A model generated the notes under the pieces. The model saw only the letters and a program-made list of their open reading frames with translations. It did no database searches and was not told the DNA's origin. Below are positions 35,734 to 49,560 of a DNA stretch of 64,000 nt, piece by piece; the stretch's first letter is position 1, and every line of letters begins with the position of its first letter. The position numbers and the translations under genes are program-made. Origin of the DNA: Strigops habroptila (lineage: Eukaryota > Chordata > Aves > Psittaciformes > Psittacidae); the NCBI RefSeq assembly GCF_004027225.2, contig NC_044282.2, forward strand, positions 61,125,225 through 61,189,224, given 5' to 3'.

Positions 35734-38242
35734 TACGCACAAACACATGCAAATACTGCATCCTTTAAACAGATATGGTCTGAAGATTACACAGCCTAAA
35801 TTACACAGTAATACAGTAAGATTTCTAGAGTCAGGCATGTTTGTTTTTTTAAAATCACTATTTAAAAATTTTAAATCTTCCCCAGAACAACATATTAAGT
35901 ATAGCATATTCTAACAGTATTTTTTTTCTGAATAATCACGATTTTATTGTACTTTATATGCAGTAAACATCCTATAAAAGTTAAACTGTTTTCTCTTTTA
36001 GTTTATTTAAGTGCTTTACAAATTTTAATGAACTGATTTACATTCTACAGAGCTTATCAGATTTGCATTAAAAACAACAAAAAGTCCTGTTTACTTCAAT
36101 GGACTCTGATAAGCATGCCGTAAGCAGAGACTACTACATTTTTTTCTGTAGATTGTCCATAATACACAATCCTAAGAATTCTTTGATCAACTTTGATCAG
36201 CAGCAGGTTCAGCTGTTGGACAGCTGCTCCGGATTTTCAAATAAGATATTTCATTATTTCTTAGATCATTTGGTACTAGGAGATTCAGGCATATTTAGGC
36301 AATTATTATTTTCCATGGTCATAGTTCTCCTCCGGTGGTTCACCCCAGCACAGTTACTTTCTACAGAAATCTGGATTCTCTTCCATGCAGCAACTGTTTC
36401 TGTCCATTCTTCTTTCGAACATTCAGTTTGCATTTTAGCTACTACTTCATCCCGTTGGTCACAGTGTTACTTACACTTGCAGCTATACCAACAAACGGAA
36501 TCCTATTTCAAAGTCGCTACACATTGACTAAGAGAAATCACTAATTAGCACAGCTAGTTACACTGTTAATGTACTTCCACTTGATTTGCTAGCTTAGAGA
36601 GCAAATGAAACCACAGAAATAGCTCTGTCTTCATGAATTGAAGGGCGGGGCTACGTCTGTACTACCAATTTGGGCTTTGGAGGCAATCATATTTACATGT
36701 GAACATCAACTACTACTTCCCTGGACCTCCAAGTTGCTCTTATGAAGTAAATCCGGAGAGACTGACCATAACTGAAATTCCCACTATGCTTGATCCTACT
36801 CTGAAAAAGCAGCTGAGATTTTGCCATTAGATCTGAAGAGGAGGACGCCTGGTTACACTCACTTTCTGGGAAGGTTCAAGTACATAGCACTGTCAAGTCT
36901 GGCACTGCCACCAGCAGGAATGCTCCCTGAATTATCAGCAAGAGAGTTTCTTTTTCATCCCCCCTCCCAGCAGTACCCCCAGTCTCTGTGCATGGTATTT
37001 TTTAAAGTAAAGTATATTCTTTCTTCTTCCAGACATATTATCCTTTCTATTATTATAAGCCTTTGAAGTGATATGTGTGTCTATCTTGACTTACAAAATT
37101 CTGTTCCAAGGGGTCATGTTCTCTACAAGGATTTTTTTGGAGAGCTTGATAAACAGAGCAGAAAATGCTTTTTCTAGTAGTTAGTGATGGAAGCAGAAGC
37201 TCAGGACCCCCATCCAGCCACCCCATGACAGTGTCTCAGCTCTCCCACCTACAAAATACAACACTCCACTTTCTGCCCACAGCCATAAACTATTTCCTCT
37301 TAAGTGCCACGAGATAAAGGAAAAAAAAAGTCAAGACATCACAGCTGAAAACTGTACCATTATTCACACGAATATATTGTATGACCTGGAATCCTAATCA
37401 AGAACCCGGGTCATCACTATGTGTACAAAAATTAACTCAGCAAGTTCTGGTAGCCATAACAGCTATTTTAGGGACCTTTGCTGAATGTTATTTATTTTTT
37501 TATAGATACTTGTCAAAAATCAAGAACAAATACCACAAAAGAAACTCCATAAAATTAGAAAACCTGATGGATCTACACAGTGATGTACTAAAATCAGAAG
37601 GTGAAACCATGGTATCACATGATATTATGGATCTAGACCATCTGTGGTCCCCAAGTTGCTAGACAACGCCTAACTTTATGGAAGAAATGACAAAAGATGT
37701 AAAATTAAGGAACCATGTCTAATTTAACTGCCGATTCTTATGGTGATGCAAGAAAAGACAAGAGCCACTAGTGGTCCTTCTCTTGGCACGTAACACACCA
37801 TCCCCTTTTAGCAAACCTCAGACTGCCATACACTTTTGCTGGGCCTAACAAAAAAGCTCACATTTTCTAAAATAACAAAACTTGGGCTCAAGTTTACATA
37901 TCTCTGAGATAACAGGACATTTCCCTGCAACGGAGCTAACTTTCAGAACTAGACAATGAATGAGACACCTCTCCTGGCAACCAAGGATTGTAGTTCAATA
38001 ATTTTTGTGATTTACAAAAAACTCGTTGCTGAAACAGTAATTTTTAACTCATTCTATAACTGAATAAGCTACACACGTTTTAATTTGATTGGATCAAAAC
38101 ATACTTTTCATAATTCTGAAACATTTTCTTTAGTTCAAAAATATATATATTTTTTTTCTTAATGTAAATGTCCCAAAGTTTCTACAAGAAAAGTGATTCC
38201 CACTTGAAAATCTGAATTTCTTTTCACTCTGAAACCCAGTTT

Positions 38243-38316
38243 TGGCGGGGGGGGACACGGACGCGACGGGACACCAAACCAAAAATAAAACCCCAAAACT
38301 GCCCCAAATTTGAGTT
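38243..38316. repeat. GC-rich minisatellite-like island
   Basis: Inside AT-rich intron there is a G-run followed by GACACGGACGCGACGGGACACC and then CCCCAAAACTGCCCCAAATTTG. Three CG dinucleotides lie within 12 bases. The GGGACAC and CCCCAAAA units resemble the minisatellite sequence frequent in passerine genomes. Only a fragment of one or two units is present. Confidence 0.5.
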
Positions 38317-38824
38317 TTCAGGCAGCTCTCCTGGTAAGTAAGGCATTTTAATGGAGACCACAAAGCTAAGCAGGTACCAGAGGGAAGCTGGAAGGGCACT
38401 ATCAGAGTTGTTTAATTCAGTTTCTGTAGCTGACACAGTAATTTTAGAACCTGTCTCTTACTCCTTATATACATTCATGACATGCTTCCTCCTTCCTCCA
38501 CAGATTCAAGCTGCCTGTAAACTTGTCCAACCCTCAACTAGTGCTCCCCCAAACTGTATCTACTCCTGATAATATACTTTTCCATCCCCATATTGTCCTT
38601 TTAACCTTTGACAGAGTGTAAGCTGGTTTTATCAGAGAAGAGATGATACTCAGGTGTTTTCAGTCTGAAAGCAAAAGGTCTCATATAGCTACAGATAACC
38701 AAAAACAAGCAACCTCAACCATAAGAGCTAATTTTCACCCTCAGCCTCAAAATCCTTCATAAATACACACTAACAACACATCGTTTTTAATTATCATCAC
38801 TTATTTCAAGGTCCTAATGGACTT

Positions 38825-38929
38825 CGAGCAACCTGGTCTAGTGGAAGGTGCCCCTGCCCATGGCAGGGGAGTGGAACTAGATGAGCTTTAAAGGTCCCTT
38901 CCAACCCAAACCGTCCTATGATTCTATGA
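38825..38929 (+). mobile_element. CR1 LINE 3' end fragment
   Basis: The plus strand begins at GAGCAACCTGGTCTAGTGG, passes GCCCATGGCAGGGGAG and GATGAGCTTTAAAGGTCCC and ends with CCTATGATTCTATGAC. Only the last 105 bases remain. Little decayed. Confidence 0.93.
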
Positions 38930-41900
38930 CTTGTGGGTGATATATCATGACACAAACCACAAAATTTAAAGTCTCCCGACACTTCTGGAAAGGCAGGCAG
39001 AATAACTGAATTTTCAAGACAGGGAAGTCATGGAAAAAAAAAAAATCATTGATTGTTTTGGCTTGCTCAGGTAGAAGTTGTGAAAACACATTGAATTTTT
39101 TGACCACAGTTCTCTTTGCAAGCAGGAAATTTAATTAGTCTGCCTCCAGTTCTGTTTCTTATCAGCCAGGTATACCTTTGCTAAGGGACAGGGAAAGAAC
39201 GCAGCAAGTCTGCATTTCTCTTCATAGCTACAAACAGTCTGTTCACCATCTGAAAAGTTCCTGAAAAAAACAGATGAAAAATATAAAGCAATGTGAACTT
39301 AAAAGTGGGGGAAAAAAGAAAAAGAAAAAAAAAAAAGAAAATAAAAAGAGCAGGCACAAGAAATAAACCCTGCAAAGGCACACTGCTTTCTAGACAAAGG
39401 GCAGCTGTCAGCTGAATACCTTCAATGAAGAAACCAAATGATCTCTTTTGTGGGAGATGACAGTGGAGGATTAAAATGAAAAGTGGCCAAATAATTTACA
39501 TGAGATGAGAATCCATATGATGGTAAAGAATGTAGATATCCTTGAAGCAGTTTCATTTCAATAACACTGAAGCCTAGAAAAATTGCAGATTCAGAGAAAC
39601 CCTTTTTCTTTCAGGGATAATGTGCTTAGGACAATGACGGGGAGAGAATCCATCTCAGCCCTGGGCTCTGTAATGGAAGTAAATGCATTTCCTCCCCTCC
39701 TTCACCAAGGTGCCCCCATCTGAATTCCTGCAATAGCTGCCAATCTTTTTTTGCTTGGCTGTACAGCTTCTGTTATCCAGGCTTAGATATCACATGCATT
39801 AAGCAATGCCTCTGTAGTGTTCCTGATAATCCACAGTGGAAGTTTTGCTGCTTCCTATCAGCTTTGCGGCTGCCAGGGAAGGGCTTGAAATGATCCAAAC
39901 TATGGAGTAGTGAAGGATGGCCAGGTTGGATGCTTTTTCATAGGGCTGGATGTCAGACACAAACAGATAAAACCACAGAATTGTTCAAAAGACCCTGGGC
40001 TGGGGAAAAGCTTAGTTTAGAGCGTGACGTAACGGTTAAAGCTTCAAAGTGTGGAAGTGATTCAAAGTAGAGAGGCTCAAATGTGTTGCAGGATAACAAT
40101 TCACTGTGGGTCAGCTGTTACAGCAGAATTACACACACTTCGAGGTGAGTTAATTCAGGTATGTGTACACCACGGCACTCTCACTGAAAGAAGGATAATT
40201 TACCTTACAATTAGTGGGAGGTAAGAACACGGAGACGGATATTTGTTGAAGAAGAGCGGACGTGCTGCAAGCTCACTCCCTCATTTAAGTTTGCAAATAA
40301 TTATTTCACTCCCTCACTTTGTATTTGCATCTCTGGGTTCCACTTCCATCAATGCAGGAAGCACCTGCAAGTGAAACATCCCAGCACTCTTGCAGGGGCT
40401 CTAACTCCCCCACCCAGGACCACTCTCCCTGAGGCTCAGGCTGCAGTCCAGCTTCACACAGGTGAAAGGAATGGCCTCATCTTCTCTCTCCTTCCCTTTT
40501 AGCAGGAAGGTTTTCTGCCCAACTGCTTCTCTGGTCCAGCTTTCCACCCACGCCAGGAGCAGTGGTTGTGCAGCCAAGGGAGGCGGGGAGGAGATGGCTG
40601 AAACACGCAGCTGGGACCAGCTCCCTCAATGACAGCTCACACACATCCCCTTCAACTAAAAGCAAAGCTTGAGTGATGGGCTCGGCGGCTGGCCCAGGGA
40701 CATATGGAAAAAAAGAACTGCCCATTTTCCCCAGCTCCCATCTGACCCCTGGTGATGAAGAGAAGATCTTGCTGCCACCAGGGACCGAGCTCCCTGCCAA
40801 AACCTCTGGTGTCTCAAAATACACGAGAGTGCAAGCTGCTCTTTTGTCTTTGATAAGACTGCCTGTAATTTCAGCTCCCTATCTAGTTTCCCTTCCAACG
40901 GTACCTCTGCTTTTCACTGACAAGTTACATAAAGCACTCGAATATAGTTACCTACTTTATCTCTCATTAGTATGTTTATCAACATACTATCACCCAGTAG
41001 CAAGGGGTCATTGTTTCAGTCCTTGTGGCTTTTACAGAACTATTATTCAGGCTGTCAAATCAATGGAAATATTTCTGAAGTTAGTCTGTCATCTGTGCCT
41101 GAGATCTTATCTCTGTGTGGCATGAGACAGATTGTCAGAGAAGTGACATTCAAAGCATAATCTCATTGGAAAGTGTAATGACTAGTTTATTTCCTGGTAA
41201 ATACTGGCCAAGAATATCACTAATGCCATTTTCAGTGAGGTCAACAGATGACACCATCCATTTTATCTACCAATATTCCTACAGATTCAATAATAACAGC
41301 ACATGTGTCAACTGAACAGTTTGCCTCACAATATATAGTAATTTCTATTTTAGACAGCAAAATTAAAGCTTTAAGATATTCTCTACACATATAAACTCTG
41401 ATGGAGCCGAGAATTACACTGAAGACACCATCTTCTCTTTTCCCCAAGACTGCAAAACATAACCACCAGTGTAGTTGCTACAGGAAACATCTGGTGAGCC
41501 ACTTCTGCACTTGAGATCAGCCAAGGATGAGAACTGCAGCTCTCTGGATGCCAGTAGATGAACTTGAATCTCAGGATTCCTGCAGTGTCAGCTCAAACAG
41601 ACCTTCCATCCAGGCAAAAGACAAATGTGAAAAAAATCCCAAACCCGTAAAAAACACTGATGAACACAATTGCTGCAGTTCTACTATTTTCCCTATAGCA
41701 TTATCATTTAGCTAATGGCTTTTGTAGGTCTATGGATTTAAAGGACTGTAGAACCACTGTAGGAGTCCAGCTTGACCTCTTCTACAGCACTGACCAGGTT
41801 TCTCAGCAATTTTGGCATTGAGCCTAGATCTTCTGTTCAACCTACAGAGCTACTCAGTCCCAACGAAATATTCGGCATTTTATTCAATGCAGAATCTACC

Positions 41901-43447
41901 ATAACTTTAAATAAGCTTTGGAACCAAACTGTGAAAACTCTCATTCTTTAAAAATCTGCATCTTGTTCCCAACTTGGGCTTTCAACCCCAGGGTACTGCC
42001 ATACTCTTTGTCTAGAGAGAGAACAGTTCTTAAGTCTCTCGCTACAAGAGATGTTTCATTCCTTCTTGGAATGGAAAGTGCAAATCTGGAGGAGAGATCT
42101 CAACAGGACTAGATCACTTAGAGCACCACACATACATAAACTATTTCACACATCAGTATGGGTGTCTGTGTACATAAATTTCACAGTCATTTCAGTACAC
42201 ATTTTAAAAAACCCTCGTACAGAGCTGACTATTCTGGTTTTACAAATCAGTGCCTAAACTTTGAGACAGTCATTTTACTGATGTTTCTTAGCAGGAATCT
42301 ACTCTGCAATGTAGATTAAACTGCCAAAAATACACCTTGCTCTGGAGTGCATAAAACTCTATGACTTTCAATGCTACTATAACATCATCAAGTTTCTCTG
42401 ACTCTTTTGAAATAATTTTCTCAGTATTTTGACAGCATTCTCAAGCACCACAATCCTATCAAGCTATTAATATTATCCTAAAATTTGTTTAAAAACAGAA
42501 TTACTTGATAATAGCTCTGAAAGCCTCATACTTGCAAAAGATAATCTATGCCTCCTAATCTATAGCACCCTACTGCAGAGATAATTAACAATTAAAAAAA
42601 GAACAGTAAAGACATTGGAGGTGGTGATTTACTCTTCCTCGTAATTGGATTTGGAGATAAGAGTATTTTTGAAATGACACAACAGCTCTCTTCCGAGTAG
42701 ATAGATTTGGAGTTTTCAGCAATTTGAAACACACAGGTACTTTCAGCTGAAGGCACCTTGACAACTCCCAAAACCAACACATTAAACTAAATTGTTCACA
42801 AAATAAAAGAGGAAAAAAAGAAAAAAAATTGAAAGTTTTTAAGCCAGCCACTAACTAACACATCAAGACAAGATAAAGTGATGATTATTCAACAACCAGT
42901 TGGTGTGAGTATACGGCACCTTCAAAGCTCTTCCTAACAAGGCATCTAAGCATGAACAATAGTACCTCTTGTTCTCCTTTATTTACTTGCAATATTTAAA
43001 TTGAGGCCTACCCACTACAGGGATGTATATGTGCTTTAAATCCTCTGGACTTAAACAATTGATAATATGAAGACAACTCAGAAACAAACATCTCATCTAC
43101 ATTTTTAAACTTCATACAGGGGAAGAGTTAATTCAGTTACATCCTTTGGATTATCTAGTTCTCACATTGCAAGCAAAGCTAAGACAGGGTCAGTCCATGA
43201 ATGAAACATCCTCAAAAAGTGATGAGAAATCACTCTGTGACGAAATCAGACCTGGTATTTAAGAGCCCACCCACTGGTAAGGGCTGTTTTGTTGCCTGGT
43301 GACCTGCCTTTCCAATAAGATGTATGGAGATACTAGTTGCAAGACAACAGAGGATTTCAAGGCTTTACATGGCAACACAAATAAACAGCAAAATCTAAGA
43401 TCTGAATTTTACATTACTCAATCCAAAACATCATTCTCTGCTCTCTT

Positions 43448-43903
43448 GAATCATAGAATGATTTGAGTTGGAAGGGACCTTAAACATCATCTAGTTCCAA
43501 CTCCCTGCCAGAGGGAGTCCTTCCACTAGAGCAGGTTGCTCCAAGCCTTGTCCAACCTGGCCATGAACACTGCCAGGGATGGGGCAGCCACAGCTTCTCT
43601 GGGCACCCTGTATCAGGGCCTCAGCACCCTCACAGGGAACAACTTCTTCCTAAGATCTCATCTCAATCTCCCCTCTGTCAGTTTAAAATCATTCTCCCTT
43701 GTCCTGTCCCTACAGGCCTTTGTCAAATGCCCCTCTCCAGCTTTCTCGTCAGCCCCTTTAGGTACTGGAAGCTGCTCTAAGGTCTCCCTGGAGCCTTTTT
43801 TTCTCCAGGCTGAACAAGCCCAGCTCTCTCAGCTTGTCTCCACAGCAGAGGTGCTCCAGCCCTCGGGGCATCTTCATGGCCTCTTCTGGACTTGCTCCAA
43901 CAG
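43448..43903 (-). mobile_element. CR1 LINE copy, 3' end about 455 bases
   Basis: On the plus strand it opens with the reversed tail (GAATCATAGAATGATTTG) and runs through all 3' blocks to GGCCTCTTCTGGACTTGC. The 5' truncation is near 43903. A contiguous frame of 130 codons on the plus strand is the antisense of CR1 and has no function. Confidence 0.95.
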
Positions 43904-45639
43904 TAAGGAGGAGAACGCCCTACCTTGACTGTATTGAAGTACTGAAGAAAATATTAAACTCATCAGAACCAGAACTGTTTTCCGCTCATCTAAAGAAAGA
44001 TATTTCAGAACAATAGCCTATTCTTGCCTCAAAGGGAAGTTCAGCACTAGATTACAAAAAATGTATGTACCGAATGTCAAGTGTAAGCAGTACGGTCCCT
44101 CAAATTGTTATTAGCTTAGCCTCAGTAAGGCCATGTTTTTCAAAAATTTATAGTCCTTCTGGCTATGAAGCTTGAAGTCTCACTTTGTCATAAGCCTCCG
44201 AGAGAGAAAAAATACCAATCATGAGATTCGTGATAAAGCTTAGTATGAACTGACAACTTCCAACATCATCACTAGCATTTCCCCTGATAGAAGTTTTTTA
44301 TTTTTAATTTCCCAGCATTGGACCAGACTCAGCTCAGAAGCACACAGCCAACCACCACTGCTGCTGCATCTTCAGAAAATAAAAATTGATTAAACTAATG
44401 AAAGGATCCTACAGGATTCAAAATACAAGATAAGGCCAATTCTTGCAGGATATCCAGTACCTAAGGTCAAAAGGCTCAGGATTAAAGCTTCTGGTTTAGG
44501 GCTCATTACATATATTTTCCCATATGCCTTGTACCTCCAAGATCTGCACCAGAACTACTATTGTTTTTAATTGCTCTACAGACACAAAGCAGAAAAAGGT
44601 ATTTATTTTTTTAAATCAATCTATTCTCTGCCTTGCAACCTAAATACAATGCAACAGGCGGATATAAGCAAATGAGAACAAAAAATAATGAATCAACACA
44701 GCCACCATGCTAGTTGATTAAGCTACTATGGTGCCAAGACCAACTTCATGAGGTTCGTTGTAGCCATCATAGCAAATACAAAGGGTTAAGGCAAGTTTTA
44801 AAGCAATGAGGCAGCTTTGTGGATCCTTGAAGAGTACTACTTCTCAAATCTGGCAGCAGCAACATCTTTTTATTTATTTGCACAGATTATTCAATGACCA
44901 TTCTTCCTCCATGGGGAAAAGAAATAGCTGAGCTTACGATCCAACTTTTTGTAGTTTTTTTTTTTGCCAGTAGGATTGCGAATAGTTACCTTGGAAATAA
45001 TATGCTCCAAGGACTGTTTTCATTAAAAAATACCCATCATGCTCTGTATTTCAAGAGTGCTTTCTATAACCAGATCATAAACTCCTTTAAAATATTTTGA
45101 AATTGTGTTCAATATTATTGGAAGAATTTACAGGTAGAAGAACAGCGAAGTTAAAAGATACAGACACAAGAAACCAGCCGCAGAGCTGTGTAATCAATCC
45201 ACAGCTCCTTCCTCCTAGATTTGTGCTCCCTATCATGACCCATGTTTTTTGCAATGTGCTTCCTTTTAAATGTCATTGCCACTCCAGCTCAGAATAGCCA
45301 AGTTCCCTGGGGACAGCGTCTTTAGGAGCCATAACTTAAACAATCCTGGTAGTAATGCTCTCAAAACAACTGAGGAGTTGTTGATTATATGCCCTATGTC
45401 TAGAAAAATGAACTATTCTTACAACTTTTGGACTTCAGTAAAAAAAGATATAGTTACAAATATGAAATTATTCATGTAAAACACAAAGACTACAATTGTG
45501 AGATAGTATAGAAAGGAAACATATAACAAAGAATGGGGCTGAAAAGTTAAAATAATGGCTTGGAAGATGGCTATCAGTGATATTCCTGAAGTATCACCTT
45601 TGGAGTATCTTAAAAATGAAACACTTAATGATCTTGACA

Positions 45640-46130
45640 CAAAGTCTGAACATGGTAATGAAATCTGCTGATGACAAAGTCAGAAGCCATGTCAATACGT
45701 TGAATTGAAGCTCCATAAAAAGTAATAGACAATCCTAAGGGCAAGAACTCAAAAGGAATTTAACAGCACAGTATGCAAGGTCATACACTTTGGGAACAAC
45801 AACTTCTCATATACACAAAAGGATCATGGGCTTGAAAGACTCTTTTCTGTTAAGTCACAATGACCAAAAGACACAATGCAACAAAATCACCAAAAAGCCA
45901 AAGCCTGATATAGCTGAGGATGCCAGCTATTTCCAGTCTAGAAAGTAAAGCATTAAAATATTTGCATGAGAGTATGTACCATCCTGGTCTCCCATGTTCA
46001 AGGAAAGTGAATTTAAAACTGAACTTCTTAACGAGCAATTGATGACAGTGGAATGGAAAGCCTGTGTTGCAGGAGATACAGCATGTTTTACCTGAGCAAA
46101 CCTTAAGGCAGGTTATAGTTTACCACAAAT
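45640..46130 (+). mobile_element. Probable ancient CR1 relic (ORF2 end)
   Basis: Segments such as GATGACAAAGTC, TGCAAGGTCATACACTTTGGG and ACCATCCTGGTCTCCCATGTTCAAG keep the order of the ORF2 C-terminal region of old CR1, in which the first corresponds to the host codon block for Lys-X-X-His-X-Gly. Decay is heavy and the limits are approximate. Confidence 0.4.
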
Positions 46131-46727
46131 ACACGAAGGGGACCAACACTGGAGACAAGAAACAGAGGTAAGGATTTATTTAGTTAAATGATAATACTGA
46201 TCCAAGAACAACGGGTCCCAAAATCCCAGTAATTTAGATATCTAACTGCTGAAATGATAAGAGCCTGCTGGGCAGCCATCTCCTTTGTACCCTTTCGGGC
46301 TTTTGTACCCTTGGCTATACCCACTTCTAAAACAGAGAATTTAATCAGTTTCTGAAAAGCTTATAATAAAGGCTGAGTGAAACAAAAGAAGCTGGACATG
46401 AACCTGGAAATCCCAGTCCAATGCTCCTGTGATTAAGAGAAAATCAAGCGGCATTTAGAAACTGAGAGCACGCCAGCCTACGTATGTAATAAGCAACAAA
46501 CCAGGTGACTTTTTCTGTATCTTTTGTGCTTATGTGCCCTATTTTGTCATTTTTGTTCTTTATAAGAAAATCATATTAAAAGAGCTCTTTGGAACAGATC
46601 CATGTCTTCTATTTGGTTGAAAGAGATCTTCACAAACAGCACAGTATTAAAAGAAAAAAAATAAAACTTACGCATGTTCCAAAGGAAAATCAAACTAAAA
46701 AAGGTCAATTGTACTATCCTGGACTAC

Positions 46728-46755
46728 CAAAAAAAAAAAAAAAGGATAAAAAAGG
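46728..46755 (+). repeat. A-rich tract
   Basis: Run of 16 A and then GGATAAAAAAGG. Low-complexity purine tract. Confidence 0.8.
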
Positions 46756-47439
46756 ATGTGGTAGTGACTTTTGTGGTTAAAGCCCATATGGTTCTCTGAT
46801 AAAGCACTCTTTTAAGTCTGTTTAAAGCGCTCCGCAGTCTGACCAAGAGCCCATAAATACATGATGCAACATACTTAAGAGTTTTACTTAGGAATTTTCC
46901 TCCCTCCCTATTTCTTGTAATTACTCTCTTTATTACTTGCATAAAGACCTCACATCTGTTACTAGATGGCAGAAAAGTTCTTTTCACTGAGGTAGGTTTG
47001 GACTCTGTTCAGAGAGTAGCTGCAGTGAGAGTCAGCAGGAACACTTTGCACACTTCCAGAAACCAGGAATGGGTAAACCCAACAGTGTTTTGGGCTGGAC
47101 GGTGCTCATGTATGCTCCATGCTGACAGCTGGCTCCATCAAAGCAAGAGGTGACAAGGTGCCAACCTGATTACTAATTCCTTCTGAACACTTTCCAGATC
47201 ACTCAAGAAGTTAATTTTGTAATTCACTTAAGTGGTTTATTCCATGGATATTACTACATACAGCTCAGAGAAATCACACTGTGAGCGATGACTGTCCCTT
47301 TTAGCTGAGCTTCGACCTGGAATGACCTTCACTGGCAGGAATGGCTGCCTACTTCTTTCTCAGGACTTTAAGCAGGCTGAAAAAGAGCCAAAAGCAGAAT
47401 GATCACATCTTTATGGTCACTTATGCCTGTCATTGCCCA

Positions 47440-47852
47440 GGGAGCCATTTGCCTCCAGGCTGAACAAGCCCAGCTCTCTCAGCTCGTCTCCACAGCAGAG
47501 GTGTTCCAGCCCTCAGAGCATCTTTGTGGCCTCCTCTGGACTCACTTCAACAGCTCCACGTCCTTCTTATGTGGGGGCCCAGAGCTGGATGCAGGACTGC
47601 AGGAGGGGTGGGGGAGGTCTCACCAGAGCAGAGCAGAGGGGGAGAATCCCCTCCCTCGACCTGCTGGTCACGCTGCTGGTGATGCAGCCCAGGACACGGT
47701 TGGTTTCTGGGCTCAAGCACACATTGCCGGGTCATGTTGAGCTTCCCACTGACCAACACCCCCAAGTCCTCCTCAGGGCTGCTCTCAATCCAGTCTCCTC
47801 CAGCCTGTGTTTGTGCTTGGGATTGCCCCAAGCCAGGTGCAGGACCTTGCCC
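47440..47852 (-). mobile_element. CR1 LINE fragment with ORF2 C-terminus
   Basis: On the minus strand this carries the last part of the CR1 reverse-transcriptase frame. Recognisable pieces include DWIESSPEEDLGVLV and KLNMTRQC. It then continues into the non-coding start with GCTGAGAGAGCTGGGC. Frameshifts break the frame near the middle. The whole CR1 3' end (about 380 bases) is missing, because the copy stops at the AGCCTGGAG block. It is not functional. Confidence 0.92.
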
Positions 47853-48859
47853 GTATCTGCTCACATCAAGTGAGCACACTCCCCAGCACTGTCCCGAGCT
47901 CCTTCAGTACAGACAGAGAGACAGCAGAGTGCAACTGTTACACCCTTGCACATCCACAGACACATCACCTTTACCTGGGCTGCAATATGATCAAGAAATT
48001 TTGTTCCAGACAGCCTACAGTGAATAGTCACTATAAAGCAGCTACACAAAATGCAGACAATGTGCCAGGATCCCCTTCACACAGTTTCTGTGCCAAGCAT
48101 GCCATGACTTTCCCTGCCTCCTGAATTCATTTTAACAGGTAAGAAAATAACAATGTAGCTAATGAATATGAGCTTTTTGTTACTATTTGCTTCTGTACTT
48201 TAAACAGAATGGTCATAGGAAGAACAGCATGAAGGATTACAGAGAAGTGTAGTGTTGGCACAGAAGTAAGCTCGAAGAAAGATAACCCACAGCACTGGAT
48301 TTGTGCTTTTACAGTCTCCTTACAGCAAGCAGTACCCAGAGGTCTCAATGTGACTGTAGAGAGCCCACTGCACCAGGCTCTGTACATGAGCAGAATGCAA
48401 GCCCTTGGCTCAGCAAAGTTGTAACCTAAAATGACTGGCGTTAACAGTTACGTTAAATGATGTTCTGGAAAGTCAATTATTTATATTGGATACAAATAAA
48501 GCTGTTATTTTTGAAATTCACAGCAATTATCTAAACACTCCCATGACTGAACTTCATCTGCTATCTTTGCAGAAAGCAGGGTAATGCAGACGGAAAAGAA
48601 CAAATTCAAACTCCTCATATACAAGACTGGTTCTAAATTAATTGAAAATGTTCAGGAAAAAGGCATGCATCATTGTGAACTACTCAACATACTCTCAATC
48701 AATGCACAGAAGTGATCAGCAAAAACCAGATGTGAGGCTGGAGGTCAGAGAACAATAGGAATCAGCCTCTGCTGCCGGTATAAACTGGAATATTCAGCTT
48801 GGAAATATGGTAATCAGTTCTGCTCCCGTCCCTGCTCACCTACCCTGGGTCACTAAAAA

Positions 48860-49110
48860 TTAAATGTAGAAATAGAAAAGGTCCACAGAAGAGTGACAAT
48901 ATTATTAGCCAAGTGAAGACTTGCCATCTGAGAAAAGACAAGAGAATGACTGTTTAGTTCAGAGAGGAGATAAATACACAACACATTGATAGTAGTATAT
49001 ACGGTGAATGATCATGGGAAGGTAAACACAATGTTCTTTCTTTTTCTTTCTCATGATACTCAGGCAAAAGGGACCTCCAACTTTTTAAACACATTTTAGC
49101 ATACAAAATG
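48860..49110 (+). mobile_element. Possible ancient CR1 relic
   Basis: The order GTAGAAATAGAAAAGGTCCACAGAAG, then GAGAAAAGACAAGAG, then GGCAAAAGGGACCTCCAACTTTTTAAAC follows ancient CR1 with gaps. Weak match, with the limits uncertain. Confidence 0.33.
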
Positions 49111-49368
49111 AAACTAGGCATAATTAGCTCTCCCAAAGTACCCTGAAGACCTTAGCAGAATTTAGAAGGAATTACATATTTATGTGAATAATAAGAATGC
49201 CCACAGCTGCAATAGGAGGATTTAAAAAAAAAAAAGACAGGAGATAAGAGCTTTTGTTCACAGCCAAAGGGTCGCCAGCCATGTGTGAACTAGTCATAGA
49301 CCAGAGACGATAGGTAGAAAGAATGACAAATATCACCACGATTATCATCACCACCACCTCGGTTATTT

Positions 49369-49560
49369 ATCATAGAATCATGGAATGGTCTGAGTTGGAA
49401 GGGACTTCTCCAGGCTGAACCAGCCCAGCTCTCTCAGCCTGTCTCCATAGCAGAGGTGCTCCAGTCCCCAGAACATCTCCGTGGCCTCCTCTGGACTCCA
49501 ACAGCTCCACATCCTTCTTATGTCAGGGGCGCCAAAGCTGGATGTAGCACTGCGGGGGGC
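49369..49560 (-). mobile_element. CR1 LINE copy with large internal deletion
   Basis: The plus strand starts with the reversed CR1 tail (ATCATAGAATCATGGAATGG), reaches GTTGGAAGGGACTT and goes at once to CTCCAGGCTGAACCAGCCC, a block about 350 bases further in on the complete copy at 7608. It ends in the GGATG-ACTGC region near 49560. The joint falls in a CTT that is present at both flanks of the lost part. Confidence 0.92.

Noticed and set aside
36099..36527. 142-codon plus-strand open frame
   Set aside because: No family recognised, AT-rich intronic sequence, no support from context.
40030..40075. GTAACGGTTAAAGC and ATTCAAAG, MIR-like boxes
   Set aside because: The A box match is partial and the B box lacks the core, so it is not distinct from chance.
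43536..43928. 130-codon plus-strand open frame, similar to another at 7704-8090
   Set aside because: Both are the antisense of CR1 3' ends. The similarity is due to the repeat, not to a gene family.
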